DNA of 64,000 bases from Neopusillimonas maritima (lineage in GTDB: Bacteria; Pseudomonadota; Gammaproteobacteria; Burkholderiales; Burkholderiaceae_B), in NCBI RefSeq assembly GCF_040930455.2, contig NZ_CP170494.1; one strand, written 5' to 3'. Each line of letters starts with the position of its first letter. Position 1 is the first letter of the stretch. The notes below the pieces were generated by a model, which had not been told where the DNA came from, ran no database searches, and saw only the letters and a program-made list of their open reading frames with translations. This document shows, piece after piece, positions 1 through 9,269 of the stretch. Both the position numbers and the translations under genes were made by a program.

Positions 1-333
1 GTCAAGCGCAATGTGATCGACCACCAATCGATTTGACACCAGTGGCCATATTGCAACCGCAATGCGCGCGTGGTCGATCGAGGCAAACACCAAATCACTG
101 TTCGGTTCTGAAAGCGAGATTTTATTCACGGTAAGACCAAGACGCGGAAATACCGACAACGCAATATCGCCTTCGATATTCAATGTACGCTGATAGCGCT
201 GAAATACCTCATCCTGAACGCGCGCTTTGTATGAGTTGGGGTCGAATGTTAGAAGAAATACAGCAATACCCAGCAGAACCAGGAAAAAGACTGCCACCAA
301 CCCAATTAATACACGCTTAATCCAAACTTTCAT
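1..333 (-). CDS. AsmA-family protein, N-terminal part (gene runs off the left edge)
   Basis: The 111 visible residues are the amino terminus of a larger protein read leftwards out of the window. Residues 7-28 form one hydrophobic anchor segment. After it comes a stretch resembling the AsmA family start: a DPNSYKARVQDEV element, then a region with 'GDIALSVFPRLGLTV' and 'SEPNSDLVFASIDHARIAV'. AsmA and TamB-like proteins are inner-membrane anchored periplasmic bridges linked to outer-membrane lipid and protein homeostasis. The ATG at 331-333 directly precedes the membrane segment, so this start is well supported. The gene diverges from metY. The rest of the protein and its length cannot be judged here. 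Confidence 0.75.
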   Translation of the reverse strand, partial: MKVWIKRVLIGLVAVFFLVLLGIAVFLLTFDPNSYKARVQDEVFQRYQRTLNIEGDIALSVFPRLGLTVNKISLSEPNSDLVFASIDHARIAVAIWPLVSNRLVVDHIALD

Positions 334-626
334 GAAATGCCTTTGACTCCGGACGCGCCGTGCCATATGTGTTCGCAACTATATGTAATGCTAACTCAAG
401 TGCCAACCCGATTCTGGATTGTTGCAATGGTTTACATAAGGATTACACGCAATTGTGCACAGAACCCGTTTCATATGCAAAACACTTACCCGACCGCAAT
501 TATCATATAAAGTTAGAAAATGGTCACGCGCACCTTGAACCAGAATGTTTTGCTATGCTTGAGCACGCTATTCCAATTAAAACAAACCCGACATTCATCT
601 AACACAGTTTTTGCGAGAAACTCATT

Positions 627-1904
627 ATGAAACTTGAAACACTTGCCGTTCACGCCGGCTTCAAACCCGATCCCACGACCAAGTCGGTTGCGGTGCCCAT
701 TTACCAAACAACTTCTTACGCATTCGATAGCACCCAACATGGTGCCGACCTGTTCGACCTGAAAGTACCCGGCAATATTTATACGCGCATCATGAACCCC
801 ACCAACGGGGTACTGGAAGAACGTGTAGCCGCAATGGAAGGCGGCGTGGCAGCCCTTGCGGTGGCGTCTGGAATGGCCGCCATTACCTACGCAATCCAAA
901 CGATTGCCCAAGCCGGCGACAATATTGTTTCGGTGAGCAAACTATATGGCGGCACCTACAACCTTTTTGCCCATACCTTTCCACGCCAAGGTATTACCGT
1001 TAAATTTGCCCCGCACAACGATGTTGCCGCCCTTGAGGCTTTAATCGACGACAACACCAAAGCCGTATTCTGCGAGACAATCGGCAACCCCGCGGGCAAT
1101 ATTGTTGATATTGAAGCATTAGCCCAAGCCGCGCATCGTCACGGTGTACCGCTTATTGTCGATAACACGGTGGCATCGCCTGCATTGTGCCGCCCCATCG
1201 AATACGGCGCCGACATCGTGGTGCACGCGCTCACCAAATACATGGGGGGCCATGGCACCACCATTGCCGGTTGCATTGTCGATTCAGGAAAATTTCCCTG
1301 GACGGAGCATAAAAGCCGCTTCCCCATGTTGAACGAGCCCGATCCCTCATATCACGGTGTCGTTTATACAGAAGCATTTGGCCCGGCGGCATTCATCGGT
1401 CGCTGCCGTGTCGTTCCCTTGCGTAATACCGGTGCAGCCTTGTCGCCGTTTAACGCGTTCCTGATTCTGCAAGGAATTGAAACCTTGTCACTGCGGATGG
1501 AACGGCACAATGAAAATGCACTCAAGGTTGCCAACTTTCTGAAAAATCACCCGCAGGTGTCCTGGGTAAACTACGGCGGCCTGCCGGACCATCCCGAACA
1601 TGGCCTGGCCGAAAAATACTTTGGTGGTTTACCTGCGAGCATTATGTCGTTCGGCATCAAAGGCGGCCACGCAGCAGGCGCCCGATTTATCGACGCGTTG
1701 CAACTTATTCTACGGCTGGTCAATATCGGCGACGCAAAATCGCTGGCATGCCATCCGGCATCAACGACGCACCGTCAGTTAGGACTCGAAGAACTGAAAT
1801 CCGCCGGTGTTACCGACGACATGGTTCGCTTGTCGATCGGTATTGAACATATCGACGACATTCTTGACGATATCCGCCAGGCGCTTGATGCTGCCAAGGC
1901 ATAA
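627..1904 (+). CDS. metY: O-acetylhomoserine aminocarboxypropyltransferase (sulfhydrylase)
   Basis: This is a 425-residue PLP enzyme of the Cys/Met metabolism family. It would make homocysteine directly from O-acetylhomoserine and sulfide in methionine synthesis. The N-terminal LETLAVHAGFKPDPTT and the ARG/tyrosine element 'GNIYTRIMNPTNGVLEERVAAMEGG' (about 49-73) are typical. The Schiff-base lysine is K204 in VHALTKYMGGHG. A SACHPASTTHRQL-like element (here LACHPASTTHRQL, about 372) marks the C-terminal domain that binds the substrate carboxylate. Length fits the MetY branch (about 425-430), longer than MetB or MetC. The start follows a weak purine-rich GAGAAA. It stands alone and converges with the NDUFA9-like gene with only 8 bases between the stops. 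Confidence 0.93.
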   Translation: MKLETLAVHAGFKPDPTTKSVAVPIYQTTSYAFDSTQHGADLFDLKVPGNIYTRIMNPTNGVLEERVAAMEGGVAALAVASGMAAITYAIQTIAQAGDNIVSVSKLYGGTYNLFAHTFPRQGITVKFAPHNDVAALEALIDDNTKAVFCETIGNPAGNIVDIEALAQAAHRHGVPLIVDNTVASPALCRPIEYGADIVVHALTKYMGGHGTTIAGCIVDSGKFPWTEHKSRFPMLNEPDPSYHGVVYTEAFGPAAFIGRCRVVPLRNTGAALSPFNAFLILQGIETLSLRMERHNENALKVANFLKNHPQVSWVNYGGLPDHPEHGLAEKYFGGLPASIMSFGIKGGHAAGARFIDALQLILRLVNIGDAKSLACHPASTTHRQLGLEELKSAGVTDDMVRLSIGIEHIDDILDDIRQALDAAKA

Positions 1905-1912
1905 TCCAAAGG

Positions 1913-2833
1913 CTAACGCCACCGAGCCAGATACCGCGGGGCGACAGCCTCAAGGGGTGTGGGAATCATGTCAAGCGAGGCAGGCATAGGCGTTGCACTT
2001 ACGTTATCGACCTTCAACGACTCCAGGTTATCGCGCGACATCAAAGGGTCTCCGGGCAGCTTTTCCAATAAGCAAGCCTGGAGACGCCCAACACTGGCAG
2101 GTAAACCAATGACGGGCCTTGGATGCCCTCCCCACCGGGCCGCCCGAGCCACCAGTTCTCCCAGGGTATAAACTTCGGGCCCCGCTAAATCATATACTTG
2201 ACCAAAATGCCGGCTTTGCCCCATCACTGCGGTAATCGCTTTGGCGACATCGCCCACGAAAACCGGCTGCAGGCGCGATTCAGTCCCGGCCATGAACAAA
2301 ACAGGCATCCAACAGGCCAATTGCGCAAACAGGTTCATGAACCTGTCATCGGGGCCGAAAACGACGGAAGGACGAAATATCGTCCAGTTGCGCATTTGCG
2401 AGGCAGCGAAAATGTTCTGAATTCGTGATTCGCCCTCCATTTTGGAGCGCAAATACGCACTGGGCGCATCCGTTGACACCCCCAAGGCACTAATATGAAC
2501 AAAATGAGCAACCTTGTACCGACAGCACAAGCGGGCCAGCATTTCGGGTAGTTGCACATGCGCCTTGTCGAAATCAGGCCCCCATGGCGTACCGTTACGA
2601 CTGTGCAGTACACCCACCAGATTCACAACAACATCGGCTTTTTCAACTAAAGGGGCCAGTGTCTCTTCCCGATGAACATCACCTGAATGCAGCGTGACAG
2701 TGGGTAGCGGCAAGAGCGCCCTTCCATGAGCGTAGCGACGCGTTGGCACCGAAACAAAATGTCCGTCGGCAACCAGACGGGCGATCAAGTGGCGGCCAAT
2801 GAAGCCGCTCCCTCCTATTACCAATACTTGCAT
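1913..2833 (-). CDS. NDUFA9-like NAD(P)-binding epimerase/dehydratase-family protein
   Basis: This 306-residue atypical short-chain dehydrogenase starts MQVLVIGGSGFIGRHLIARL, with the Rossmann GGSGFIG loop at residues 7-13. It continues with 'VVNLVGVLH' and 'FVHISALGVSTDAPSAYLRSKMEGE', in which a YxxxK pair (YLRSK) occupies the active-site position. Such proteins are annotated as complex I NDUFA9 subunit family because of similarity to the mitochondrial accessory subunit. In bacteria their role is unclear, possibly quinone or NADH related. The ATG at 2831-2833 is chosen because GGAGAGG lies about 5 bases upstream; an in-frame extension to 2863 lacks a ribosome site. It follows the AraC regulator on the same strand with a 41-base gap. 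Confidence 0.85.
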   Translation of the reverse strand: MQVLVIGGSGFIGRHLIARLVADGHFVSVPTRRYAHGRALLPLPTVTLHSGDVHREETLAPLVEKADVVVNLVGVLHSRNGTPWGPDFDKAHVQLPEMLARLCCRYKVAHFVHISALGVSTDAPSAYLRSKMEGESRIQNIFAASQMRNWTIFRPSVVFGPDDRFMNLFAQLACWMPVLFMAGTESRLQPVFVGDVAKAITAVMGQSRHFGQVYDLAGPEVYTLGELVARAARWGGHPRPVIGLPASVGRLQACLLEKLPGDPLMSRDNLESLKVDNVSATPMPASLDMIPTPLEAVAPRYLARWR

Positions 2834-2874
2834 AATCCCTCTCCGTTTACCACCATAACCCAATCAACCGGCAC

Positions 2875-3873
2875 TCATTTAACGACTAAACACTGTTCAC
2901 GAAACTGCCGTGGGGAAACACCGTAAAACCGTCGAAACGCCGTGGAAAAGTGCGCTTGAGAGACAAAGCCCGAGCGCCCCGCAATTTCCGCAATAGGCAA
3001 GGTTTGGGTCGACGGCATGGTTAGCAGGTCGCGGGCTTTTTCCAAACGCTGTTGCCAAACCGCTTCGGTCAGTGTCGAGCCAAATTGCACGAACAAACGC
3101 TCCAATGTGCGAAGCGACATTCCCATAAAAGCGGCCAATTGCTCACGATCAAAACCGGGATTCGCGGCCCTTTCCGAAATAAAAGCTTTCGCGCGCGCAT
3201 AACGCAGCTGAGCGGTTGAGTCGCGCCCCCGGGAAACCGTTGTGCCCACTGCGCGCCCGATGAGTGATTGAACACTCGCCGCCACACAATTCGCCTGGCT
3301 TTGCACTGGTAGCTGAACAAACTTGGTCAGAATGCTCACAAACGACATCATGTCATACCGATCGAGCCGACGATTTTGACCAACCAGCACAGGCCCATGC
3401 AATCGCGGCCAGCCTTTGCATTGTGCCGTCTGTAAATCCAAATCGACCAGAATCTGCCGCATTGGCTTTGAGAACCCGAACAAATAAGGCTGATCAGTGG
3501 CGTACAGCACCGCGTCTCCAGGCTCAAGCCAAACTTTCTGACCATTTTGCAGAAAATAGCCACGGCCATCGACCAATACACTGGCGAACAAGGCATTTTT
3601 AGGCAGACGCCTGACCATTGACGGGCCGCGCTCTATTTCATGCGACGAGCCGCGAATATCGCTTAAACGAACACGGCCCAGGTCGTAGTTGCGCTCATAG
3701 GCCTGCAAAGCAACGCCATGCAATTCCCGACAGGTCAAACCGATGAGTTCAACTGCATTATGTTCTTCCCAATATGCGATCCGATGCTCAGGATCAACCT
3801 GGTCGGTGGACGCCTCTGTTGTCGGAACATATTGGCCGGATATTTGATCGACCAGCTTGTGCTTCAGTTGCAT
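2875..3873 (-). CDS. AraC-family transcriptional regulator
   Basis: This is a 332-residue regulator. The first ~200 residues form a cupin-like ligand-binding half of the AraC_binding_2 type: 'HEIERGPSMVRRLPKNALFASVLVDGRGYFLQNGQKVWLEPGD...' style elements followed by 'VLYATDQPYLFGF'. The last ~100 residues carry the double helix-turn-helix, with 'LAAFMGMSLRTLERLFVQFG' and 'IAEIAGRSGFVSQAHFSTAFRRFYGVSPRQFRE'. The ATG at 3871-3873 is used; a TTG at 3898-3900 would add nine residues. The gene diverges from the cupin dioxygenase with about 90 bases between starts. It is therefore the likely regulator of that gene, probably as an activator responding to the aromatic substrate; this is inferred from context. 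Confidence 0.9.
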   Translation of the reverse strand: MQLKHKLVDQISGQYVPTTEASTDQVDPEHRIAYWEEHNAVELIGLTCRELHGVALQAYERNYDLGRVRLSDIRGSSHEIERGPSMVRRLPKNALFASVLVDGRGYFLQNGQKVWLEPGDAVLYATDQPYLFGFSKPMRQILVDLDLQTAQCKGWPRLHGPVLVGQNRRLDRYDMMSFVSILTKFVQLPVQSQANCVAASVQSLIGRAVGTTVSRGRDSTAQLRYARAKAFISERAANPGFDREQLAAFMGMSLRTLERLFVQFGSTLTEAVWQQRLEKARDLLTMPSTQTLPIAEIAGRSGFVSQAHFSTAFRRFYGVSPRQFREQCLVVK

Positions 3874-3964
3874 ATAAATTGTCGCCCTGAGAAAAAACAA
3901 GCACAGTGTCTTTTTCTAGAATGACTAAGCATAGCACTGGTTTTATTGTTAAAGGAGACATGCC

Positions 3965-4498
3965 ATGAGCGAATCAAAAGGAAATGAATTCTGGCGTTCA
4001 ATTCCCCCAATCAAAGACGTATTCAAACCCGACGCCAAGCCGGAAGCGTATATTTCGAACGCGGCCACCGACGACATGAAATACTACGTTCCGTTCAGTG
4101 AAACTGTCTGTTCCCGGCCGCTATGGATTTCACCATCCGAAAACAAATGGGCCGACATTCTGCGTGCAGATGCTCCTGGAATGGTTAATCGCCATTATCA
4201 TCCACACGAGGTTTTTGCCTACACCATCTCGGGCAAATGGAGCTATCTTGAACACGACTGGGTGGCGACCGCAGGTGACTTCGTTTACGAAACGCCGGGC
4301 GAAGGCCACACACTGGTAGCACACGAACACGAAGACCCGATGCGCGTATTCTTTATCGTTAAAGGGCCACTGATATGGCTGGACGAAGAAGGCAACTCCG
4401 AGGGCCACTTCGATGTTCACGACTACATAGCAATGTGTCGTGAACATTACGAAAAAGTGGGTATCGGCGCAGACTACATCAATAGCCTGTTCCGATAA
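3965..4498 (+). CDS. Cupin dioxygenase of the 2,4'-dihydroxyacetophenone dioxygenase family
   Basis: This 177-residue single-domain cupin resembles 2,4'-dihydroxyacetophenone dioxygenase, a non-haem iron enzyme that cleaves the side chain of an aromatic hydroxyketone to 4-hydroxybenzoate and formate. Candidate metal ligands are in 'NRHYHPHEVFAYTISGKW' (about 77-94: H79, H81 or H83 and E84) and the later histidines in 'GEGHTLVAHEHED'. An excellent AAAGGAGA Shine-Dalgarno sits 8 bases before the ATG. It is monocistronic, divergent from an AraC regulator and convergent with the indolepyruvate oxidoreductase gene. The substrate is inferred from family resemblance only; other cupin dioxygenases or a ChrR-like anti-sigma cupin are possible alternatives. 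Confidence 0.8.
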   Translation: MSESKGNEFWRSIPPIKDVFKPDAKPEAYISNAATDDMKYYVPFSETVCSRPLWISPSENKWADILRADAPGMVNRHYHPHEVFAYTISGKWSYLEHDWVATAGDFVYETPGEGHTLVAHEHEDPMRVFFIVKGPLIWLDEEGNSEGHFDVHDYIAMCREHYEKVGIGADYINSLFR

Positions 4499-4512
4499 CC
4501 AAACGCAACAAA

Positions 4513-7500
4513 CTACAGAGAAACCGCCACGGGAATGACTCGTGGCGTCCCGCGCCCCTGTTCTAAATCAGTCAGCAACTCCCCCGCCTTTTTCTTGGTT
4601 TGCTCAACGTTCTGCGATTTCACGTGCTCGTAGCCCCGGATACCATCGGGCAATGCGCACAACGCTTTAACCGTTCCCATATTGGTAGCCGACACTTTAG
4701 GCAAAACACGGTCAAGCAGCGACTCATACCAGGTAATCAATTCACGCTCTTCACGACGCACCTTCAAGTAACCAAATGGGTCAAGCGGTGAACCGCGCAA
4801 TGCTTTACCTTTCGCCAAAACAGACAACACAGGGCGAATCCAGGGCCCCATCGCCACTTTGCGGTTCAGCCCAAACCAACGCATGAACGGTGGCTGAAGA
4901 TTGAATTTCAACCGCACAGGACCGGTGAACATTTCCTGAACGCGAGTTTTAAAGGTTTCCTGCGTCAGCAGACGAGCAACCTCATACTCATCTTTATATG
5001 CCATTAATTTGTACAGATTACGCGCCACTGTTTCTGTCAGCGTACCGTCGAATTTATCCTTGGTGGCGCTTTGCTCAAGCTGCAAAACCTGCTGCAAGCG
5101 ATTAATGTAACGCGCAGCATAACGTTCACTTTGATATTCGATGAGATCGGCCACACGCAATCGAACCAAGGCTTGCAACCGTGCGTTTGTATCACCCAGA
5201 CCCAGTTGGGCAACCAAACGATCAACCCGGCTATCATCCAAGCCGCGGCGTGCGCGCTCGGCAACTCGGTCGGCATTGATGGTGTAGGGGCGGTGTAGCA
5301 TTTCCGTCAATTTTTCTGGATCACACTGCGACATACGACCGGCACGGAACGCCAATAGATTCACTTCGATCTGGCGACCATTCATACGAATGGCCGTTTC
5401 GATGCTCTTGGCCGAAATCGGTAACAGCCCGGCTTGATAAGCCGCGCCAATAGTGACCATATTTGTCATGACGTAATCGCCGAACAGGCCTTCGGCAATG
5501 CGGCGCGCATCAACCACCACAACAGGCTTGCCGTCTGTCGCTTGCGCGATTGTGCCCACCATATCGTCTTTGGGCAGCACAATGCGCGGGTCGCGGATCA
5601 TATCGGCACTGGGCATGACGTCGGAGTTCACGACCGCCTGAGTTAAGCCGGGCTTGGTACATGCCAGATTGTTCTTATCAACCGCCGCCAGCAGGTCAAG
5701 CGCCAGATACAGGTTGGCTTTACCGAAACCCACCCGGTTGGAAATCACCGGGCGACCGGGCGCAGAAATGATCAGGCTGGACAGCACCGCCCCCCACTTC
5801 TGGGCAGCCCCAGTCTGGTCGTAACTCTTCACCTCACTGCCATCAAGCGTTGCGGCTTGCGCCAAAATTGCATTTGCCGTGATGACACCGGTTCCGCCCA
5901 AACCGGGAACATAGACGTTATAGGGGGTACTGATGGCCGGCAAAACAGGCTCGGGTAATGTGGAGGCATCGATTTCCTGCAAAGGCGGCTTGCGCAAACG
6001 CGTTCCTTCGCTGACTTCGACCGTCACAAAGGAAGGGCATTCGCCTTTAATGCAAGCCTGATCCTGATTACAGGAAGATTGATGAATTTGGGTTTTCGCG
6101 CCAAACTCGGTGTCGACCTTCTGCAGCGACATGCAATTGGCCACCTGCCCGCAATCCCCGCAGTTTTCGCACACATCTTCGTTCACTACCGTGTATTTAG
6201 CGGGTGGCGGCAACTTGCCGCGCTTTTGGCGTCGGCGACGCTCATTGGCGCACTCTCCGTCGTATATCAGTACGGTCGTACCCTCAATTTCCGACAACTC
6301 AATTAAGGAGGGTTCAAGATCCGGCACCGTGCGAAGGGAAACTTTCGCGGGCATGGCTTTGCCGTTATAGCGTTCCGGTTCTTTGGCGATAATGACAATC
6401 TTTTTAACGCCCTCCAGCGACAGGTGCTGCACGAGGTCGTAAACAGAAGGCGACCCGACAGACTCTTGGCCACCGGTGTTCGCAATGACCCCGTTGAACA
6501 TGATCTTGAACGTAATGTTCACGCCGGCTGTGACGGCAAACCGAATGTTCATGTAGCTTGAGTGCATCAGCGCGCCATCACCCAGGTTCTGAACAATATG
6601 TTTGCGAGAAGTATAAGGAGCCAGCCCAATCCAGGGCAGGCCCTCTCCACCCAATTGCGTCACCGCTTCAATACGTTTATCGGGCCGCTCCATAATGGCC
6701 GCAAATACGTGACACCCCGGTGCTCCCCACGCAATTTGACCAGGAGCCAGCTTGGTCGACACGTTATGAGGACAACCGGAACAGAAATTCAAGGTGCGGC
6801 GCGGCTGGGCGCCGTAATCGCGCTTCGAAATGTCATCCAGCTCACCCAGACGGCAACCGGACGGTGCTGGTAGGTTGATGTCCTTTGCCAACGCCCTGCT
6901 TAGCAAAACAGCCACCATATCGCTGTTCATGCCACCTTCCTGAGGGAACAGGATTTGGCCGTCCTCGTCGAACTTGCCAACAATTCGCATTGGACCAATC
7001 TCGCAAACAGCCCGCCCAATTTGCCGTTCAAGGAAGTCGCGTTTCTCTTCCACCACAATCAGTTTTTTCAACCCTCGGGCAAATTCCCGAACAAAATCGT
7101 GATCCAAAGGACAGAGCGCACCAATTTTGGCAACACGAACACCGGCGGCCCGCAACCCGTCCTTATCCAGGCCCAGATCTTCAAAAGCCTGCATGGTGTC
7201 GGCATAAGACTTCCCTGCCGAAATAACGCCAATGGTGTCGTGATCGCCGGAAACAGTGATGCGATTCAGATTATTCGCTTTGATATAGGCTAAGGCGGCG
7301 GCGTGCCGCTCAACATACAACTGGCGTTCGGTTTCAACGTTGAAGACCGGAAAAAACTTATGGTTGGCCACTTTCTTGAATGGCTTGCCATTGATATTGA
7401 GTTTGGGCGTTATCACCTTGAACTGATCAGGGCGAAAATGCACCACTTCACCGCCGTCACACAGCGCCCCAACCAACTTCAATGCCACCCAACAACCGCT

Positions 7501-8178
7501 GTATCGCGATAGTTCGGCAGCATGCAAACCATATTCAAGAAACTCCGAAACGGTAGCTGGGTATAACACCGGCATACCATGATGCTCAAAGGCAAATTCC
7601 TGCTGGTACGGCACGCTTGAGCTTTTTGCTTCGTGGTCTTCACCACTTAGAATCACGACGGCCCCGTGTTCGCTGGTGCCGGCGAAATTACCGTGTTTAA
7701 GGGCATCGCCCGACCGGTCCACACCTGGTCCTTTTCCGTACCAATAACCGACTACGCCGTCTACATCCGGATGCGGATGCTCATTCAACATTTGCGTACC
7801 CATTAAGGTTGACGCAGCCAGTTCTTCGTTCTGTCCGGGTAAGTGTTTGATACCGTACTTATCCAGCATCTTGCGCGCCTGGTTCAGCGCGATATCGTAA
7901 CCACCCAAAGGAGACCCTGGGAAACCGGTAATGAATGCCCGGTTACTTAAGCCTGCGCGCCGATCGCGTCGCATCTGCTCGATGGGCAATCGAATCAACG
8001 CCTGAATACCGCTCAAAAAAACGGCGCCGTTCTCTTGCTCATACCGGTCGTCCAGCGACGGGACGTCTAATTTCCGGCCCGGATCATTGTCATTGCCTGG
8101 ATGATCCGGCAACAAACCTGCCTTACCCTGATCCAACCACGATTTGGCAACGAGATTCAGTGAACGATATTGAGTCAT
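4513..8178 (-). CDS. Indolepyruvate:ferredoxin oxidoreductase, fused alpha-gamma type
   Basis: This 1221-residue TPP and iron-sulfur enzyme oxidatively decarboxylates aryl 2-oxo acids (indolepyruvate, phenylpyruvate and similar) to acyl-CoA, passing electrons to ferredoxin. It fuses what archaea encode as IorA and IorB. In order: an N-terminal pyrimidine-binding domain (about 50-240); the CSGCPHN motif at 466-472; the TPP motif NLGDGALMHS at about 531 with its later asparagine 'FNGVIANTGGQ'; a ferredoxin-like segment with C670, C673, C676 and C682 and further cysteines at 703, 709 and 714; then the gamma domain from about 745 beginning 'VPGLGGTGVITANAI'. The ATG at 8176-8178 is preceded by GGGAA. 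It is divergent from the lysR gene at 8340, with 161 bases between the two starts. Confidence 0.92.
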   Translation of the reverse strand: MTQYRSLNLVAKSWLDQGKAGLLPDHPGNDNDPGRKLDVPSLDDRYEQENGAVFLSGIQALIRLPIEQMRRDRRAGLSNRAFITGFPGSPLGGYDIALNQARKMLDKYGIKHLPGQNEELAASTLMGTQMLNEHPHPDVDGVVGYWYGKGPGVDRSGDALKHGNFAGTSEHGAVVILSGEDHEAKSSSVPYQQEFAFEHHGMPVLYPATVSEFLEYGLHAAELSRYSGCWVALKLVGALCDGGEVVHFRPDQFKVITPKLNINGKPFKKVANHKFFPVFNVETERQLYVERHAAALAYIKANNLNRITVSGDHDTIGVISAGKSYADTMQAFEDLGLDKDGLRAAGVRVAKIGALCPLDHDFVREFARGLKKLIVVEEKRDFLERQIGRAVCEIGPMRIVGKFDEDGQILFPQEGGMNSDMVAVLLSRALAKDINLPAPSGCRLGELDDISKRDYGAQPRRTLNFCSGCPHNVSTKLAPGQIAWGAPGCHVFAAIMERPDKRIEAVTQLGGEGLPWIGLAPYTSRKHIVQNLGDGALMHSSYMNIRFAVTAGVNITFKIMFNGVIANTGGQESVGSPSVYDLVQHLSLEGVKKIVIIAKEPERYNGKAMPAKVSLRTVPDLEPSLIELSEIEGTTVLIYDGECANERRRRQKRGKLPPPAKYTVVNEDVCENCGDCGQVANCMSLQKVDTEFGAKTQIHQSSCNQDQACIKGECPSFVTVEVSEGTRLRKPPLQEIDASTLPEPVLPAISTPYNVYVPGLGGTGVITANAILAQAATLDGSEVKSYDQTGAAQKWGAVLSSLIISAPGRPVISNRVGFGKANLYLALDLLAAVDKNNLACTKPGLTQAVVNSDVMPSADMIRDPRIVLPKDDMVGTIAQATDGKPVVVVDARRIAEGLFGDYVMTNMVTIGAAYQAGLLPISAKSIETAIRMNGRQIEVNLLAFRAGRMSQCDPEKLTEMLHRPYTINADRVAERARRGLDDSRVDRLVAQLGLGDTNARLQALVRLRVADLIEYQSERYAARYINRLQQVLQLEQSATKDKFDGTLTETVARNLYKLMAYKDEYEVARLLTQETFKTRVQEMFTGPVRLKFNLQPPFMRWFGLNRKVAMGPWIRPVLSVLAKGKALRGSPLDPFGYLKVRREERELITWYESLLDRVLPKVSATNMGTVKALCALPDGIRGYEHVKSQNVEQTKKKAGELLTDLEQGRGTPRVIPVAVSL

Positions 8179-8290
8179 AGATTAAATTCCCGAACGAACG
8201 CAAAGAAACCAGCAAAAACACACCGCAACGCCCAAATAACAGACGTTGGATCAACTTATCAGCGTAGGGTAATATGGCGGAAAAAATAAA

Positions 8291-8333
8291 TCCAATAGAT
8301 AGTTTATTTTTTACGTATAGAAATGATCTATAC
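8291..8333. promoter_or_regulatory. Candidate LysR operator between ior and lysR
   Basis: TCCAATAGATA (8291-8301), nine bases, then TTACGTATAGA (8311-8321). A perfect inverted repeat GTATAGA / TCTATAC with a five-base spacer (8315-8333) overlaps the second block and fits the T-N11-A LysR rule as TAGAAATGATCTA. The two-block element recurs at 12280-12310 upstream of dctP with the same 20-base phase. Here it lies 113 bases upstream of the ior start and just upstream of the lysR start, as expected for autoregulation plus activation of the divergent target. Binding by the LysR protein is inferred. Confidence 0.7.
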
Positions 8334-8339
8334 TAAATC

Positions 8340-9248
8340 ATGGACGACACACACTCTCTCGACGTTCCGTTGCTTAAAGCCTTTGTGGCCATTTATGAAA
8401 CCGGCAGCGTCACAGCCGCCGCCGAGCGGCTGACACTCACGCAACCCACAATAAGTTATACGCTGGCCCGCTTGCGCGAGATTCTGAACGACAGGCTTTT
8501 TATCCGGGAAGGCCGCACCATGGTACCAACCCGGCGTGCACAGGATTGCTACGAAAAATTCCGTGCCATTTTGCATCAGATTAATGAACTGGTTGATCAG
8601 CAACGCGCGTTTAACCCCACACTGTCGTCCCGCCGATTCAGGTTGGCCATGTCGGATATTGGTGCATTGGCGTTTTTACCCCCACTGCTTAAATACATTC
8701 AGCACAATGCGCCGGGTATCGAAATCGAAACAATGCAAGCACCGCCGGAAACGCTGCCGGAAGCATTGGCGTTAGGGAAAATCGATGCCGCCGTTGGGAA
8801 CTTGCCGCTCATCGGCAAACTGACTGAAAGCGCACTGCTATTGAAAGAGGAGTACTGGTGCCTGTTGTCGTCCAGCCATCCCACGATAAAAACGCAATTG
8901 AGCCTGGAGACCTACCTGACCGCACGCCACGCCCATGTGTCATCGGAACTAACAGGCCACAAACACCTGGAGTCCATTCTTCGCAACGCCGGCATTGTCA
9001 GGAAAATTGCCCTGCAGGTTCAGCAGTTCACGGTGTTGCCGCACTTAATCACATCAACGGATCTTCTGGTTATTGTGCCAGGCACCATTGGGCGCATGTT
9101 TGAAGGATATGGCGGCCTTAAGTTACTGCCGCTGCCTTTTGAAGTGCCGCCGTTAGAGGTGCGGGTTCACTGGGATCGCCAGCAGGGGCAAAACGCGCCC
9201 CAAACCTGGCTCATTGAAACAATCCGCAAAACGATGAGCAACCTTTAA
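8340..9248 (+). CDS. LysR-family transcriptional regulator
   Basis: This 302-residue LysR-type regulator has an N-terminal winged helix-turn-helix at about 8-65, with 'PLLKAFVAIYETGSVTAAAE' and 'LTLTQPTISYTLARLREILND' visible. A periplasmic-binding-protein-like co-inducer domain follows from about 95, beginning 'RFRLAMSDIGALAFLPPLLKYI' and continuing 'PGIEIETMQ' and 'GKIDAAVGNLPL'. Length is standard. It is transcribed away from the indolepyruvate oxidoreductase gene, the classic arrangement for a LysR regulator and its target. A duplicated operator-like sequence at this gene and at the TRAP operon points to control of both. Co-inducer probably an aromatic keto acid or relative; inferred. Confidence 0.92.
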   Translation: MDDTHSLDVPLLKAFVAIYETGSVTAAAERLTLTQPTISYTLARLREILNDRLFIREGRTMVPTRRAQDCYEKFRAILHQINELVDQQRAFNPTLSSRRFRLAMSDIGALAFLPPLLKYIQHNAPGIEIETMQAPPETLPEALALGKIDAAVGNLPLIGKLTESALLLKEEYWCLLSSSHPTIKTQLSLETYLTARHAHVSSELTGHKHLESILRNAGIVRKIALQVQQFTVLPHLITSTDLLVIVPGTIGRMFEGYGGLKLLPLPFEVPPLEVRVHWDRQQGQNAPQTWLIETIRKTMSNL

Positions 9249-9269
9249 AACATAGCGTCGCAGCAACCC

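Noticed and set aside
360..602. Open frame of 80 codons between the AsmA-like gene and metY
   Set aside because: No ribosome site, no recognisable family, unusual residue composition (many C, H, N) and it fills a divergent promoter region. I see no firm promoter or riboswitch in 334-626 either.
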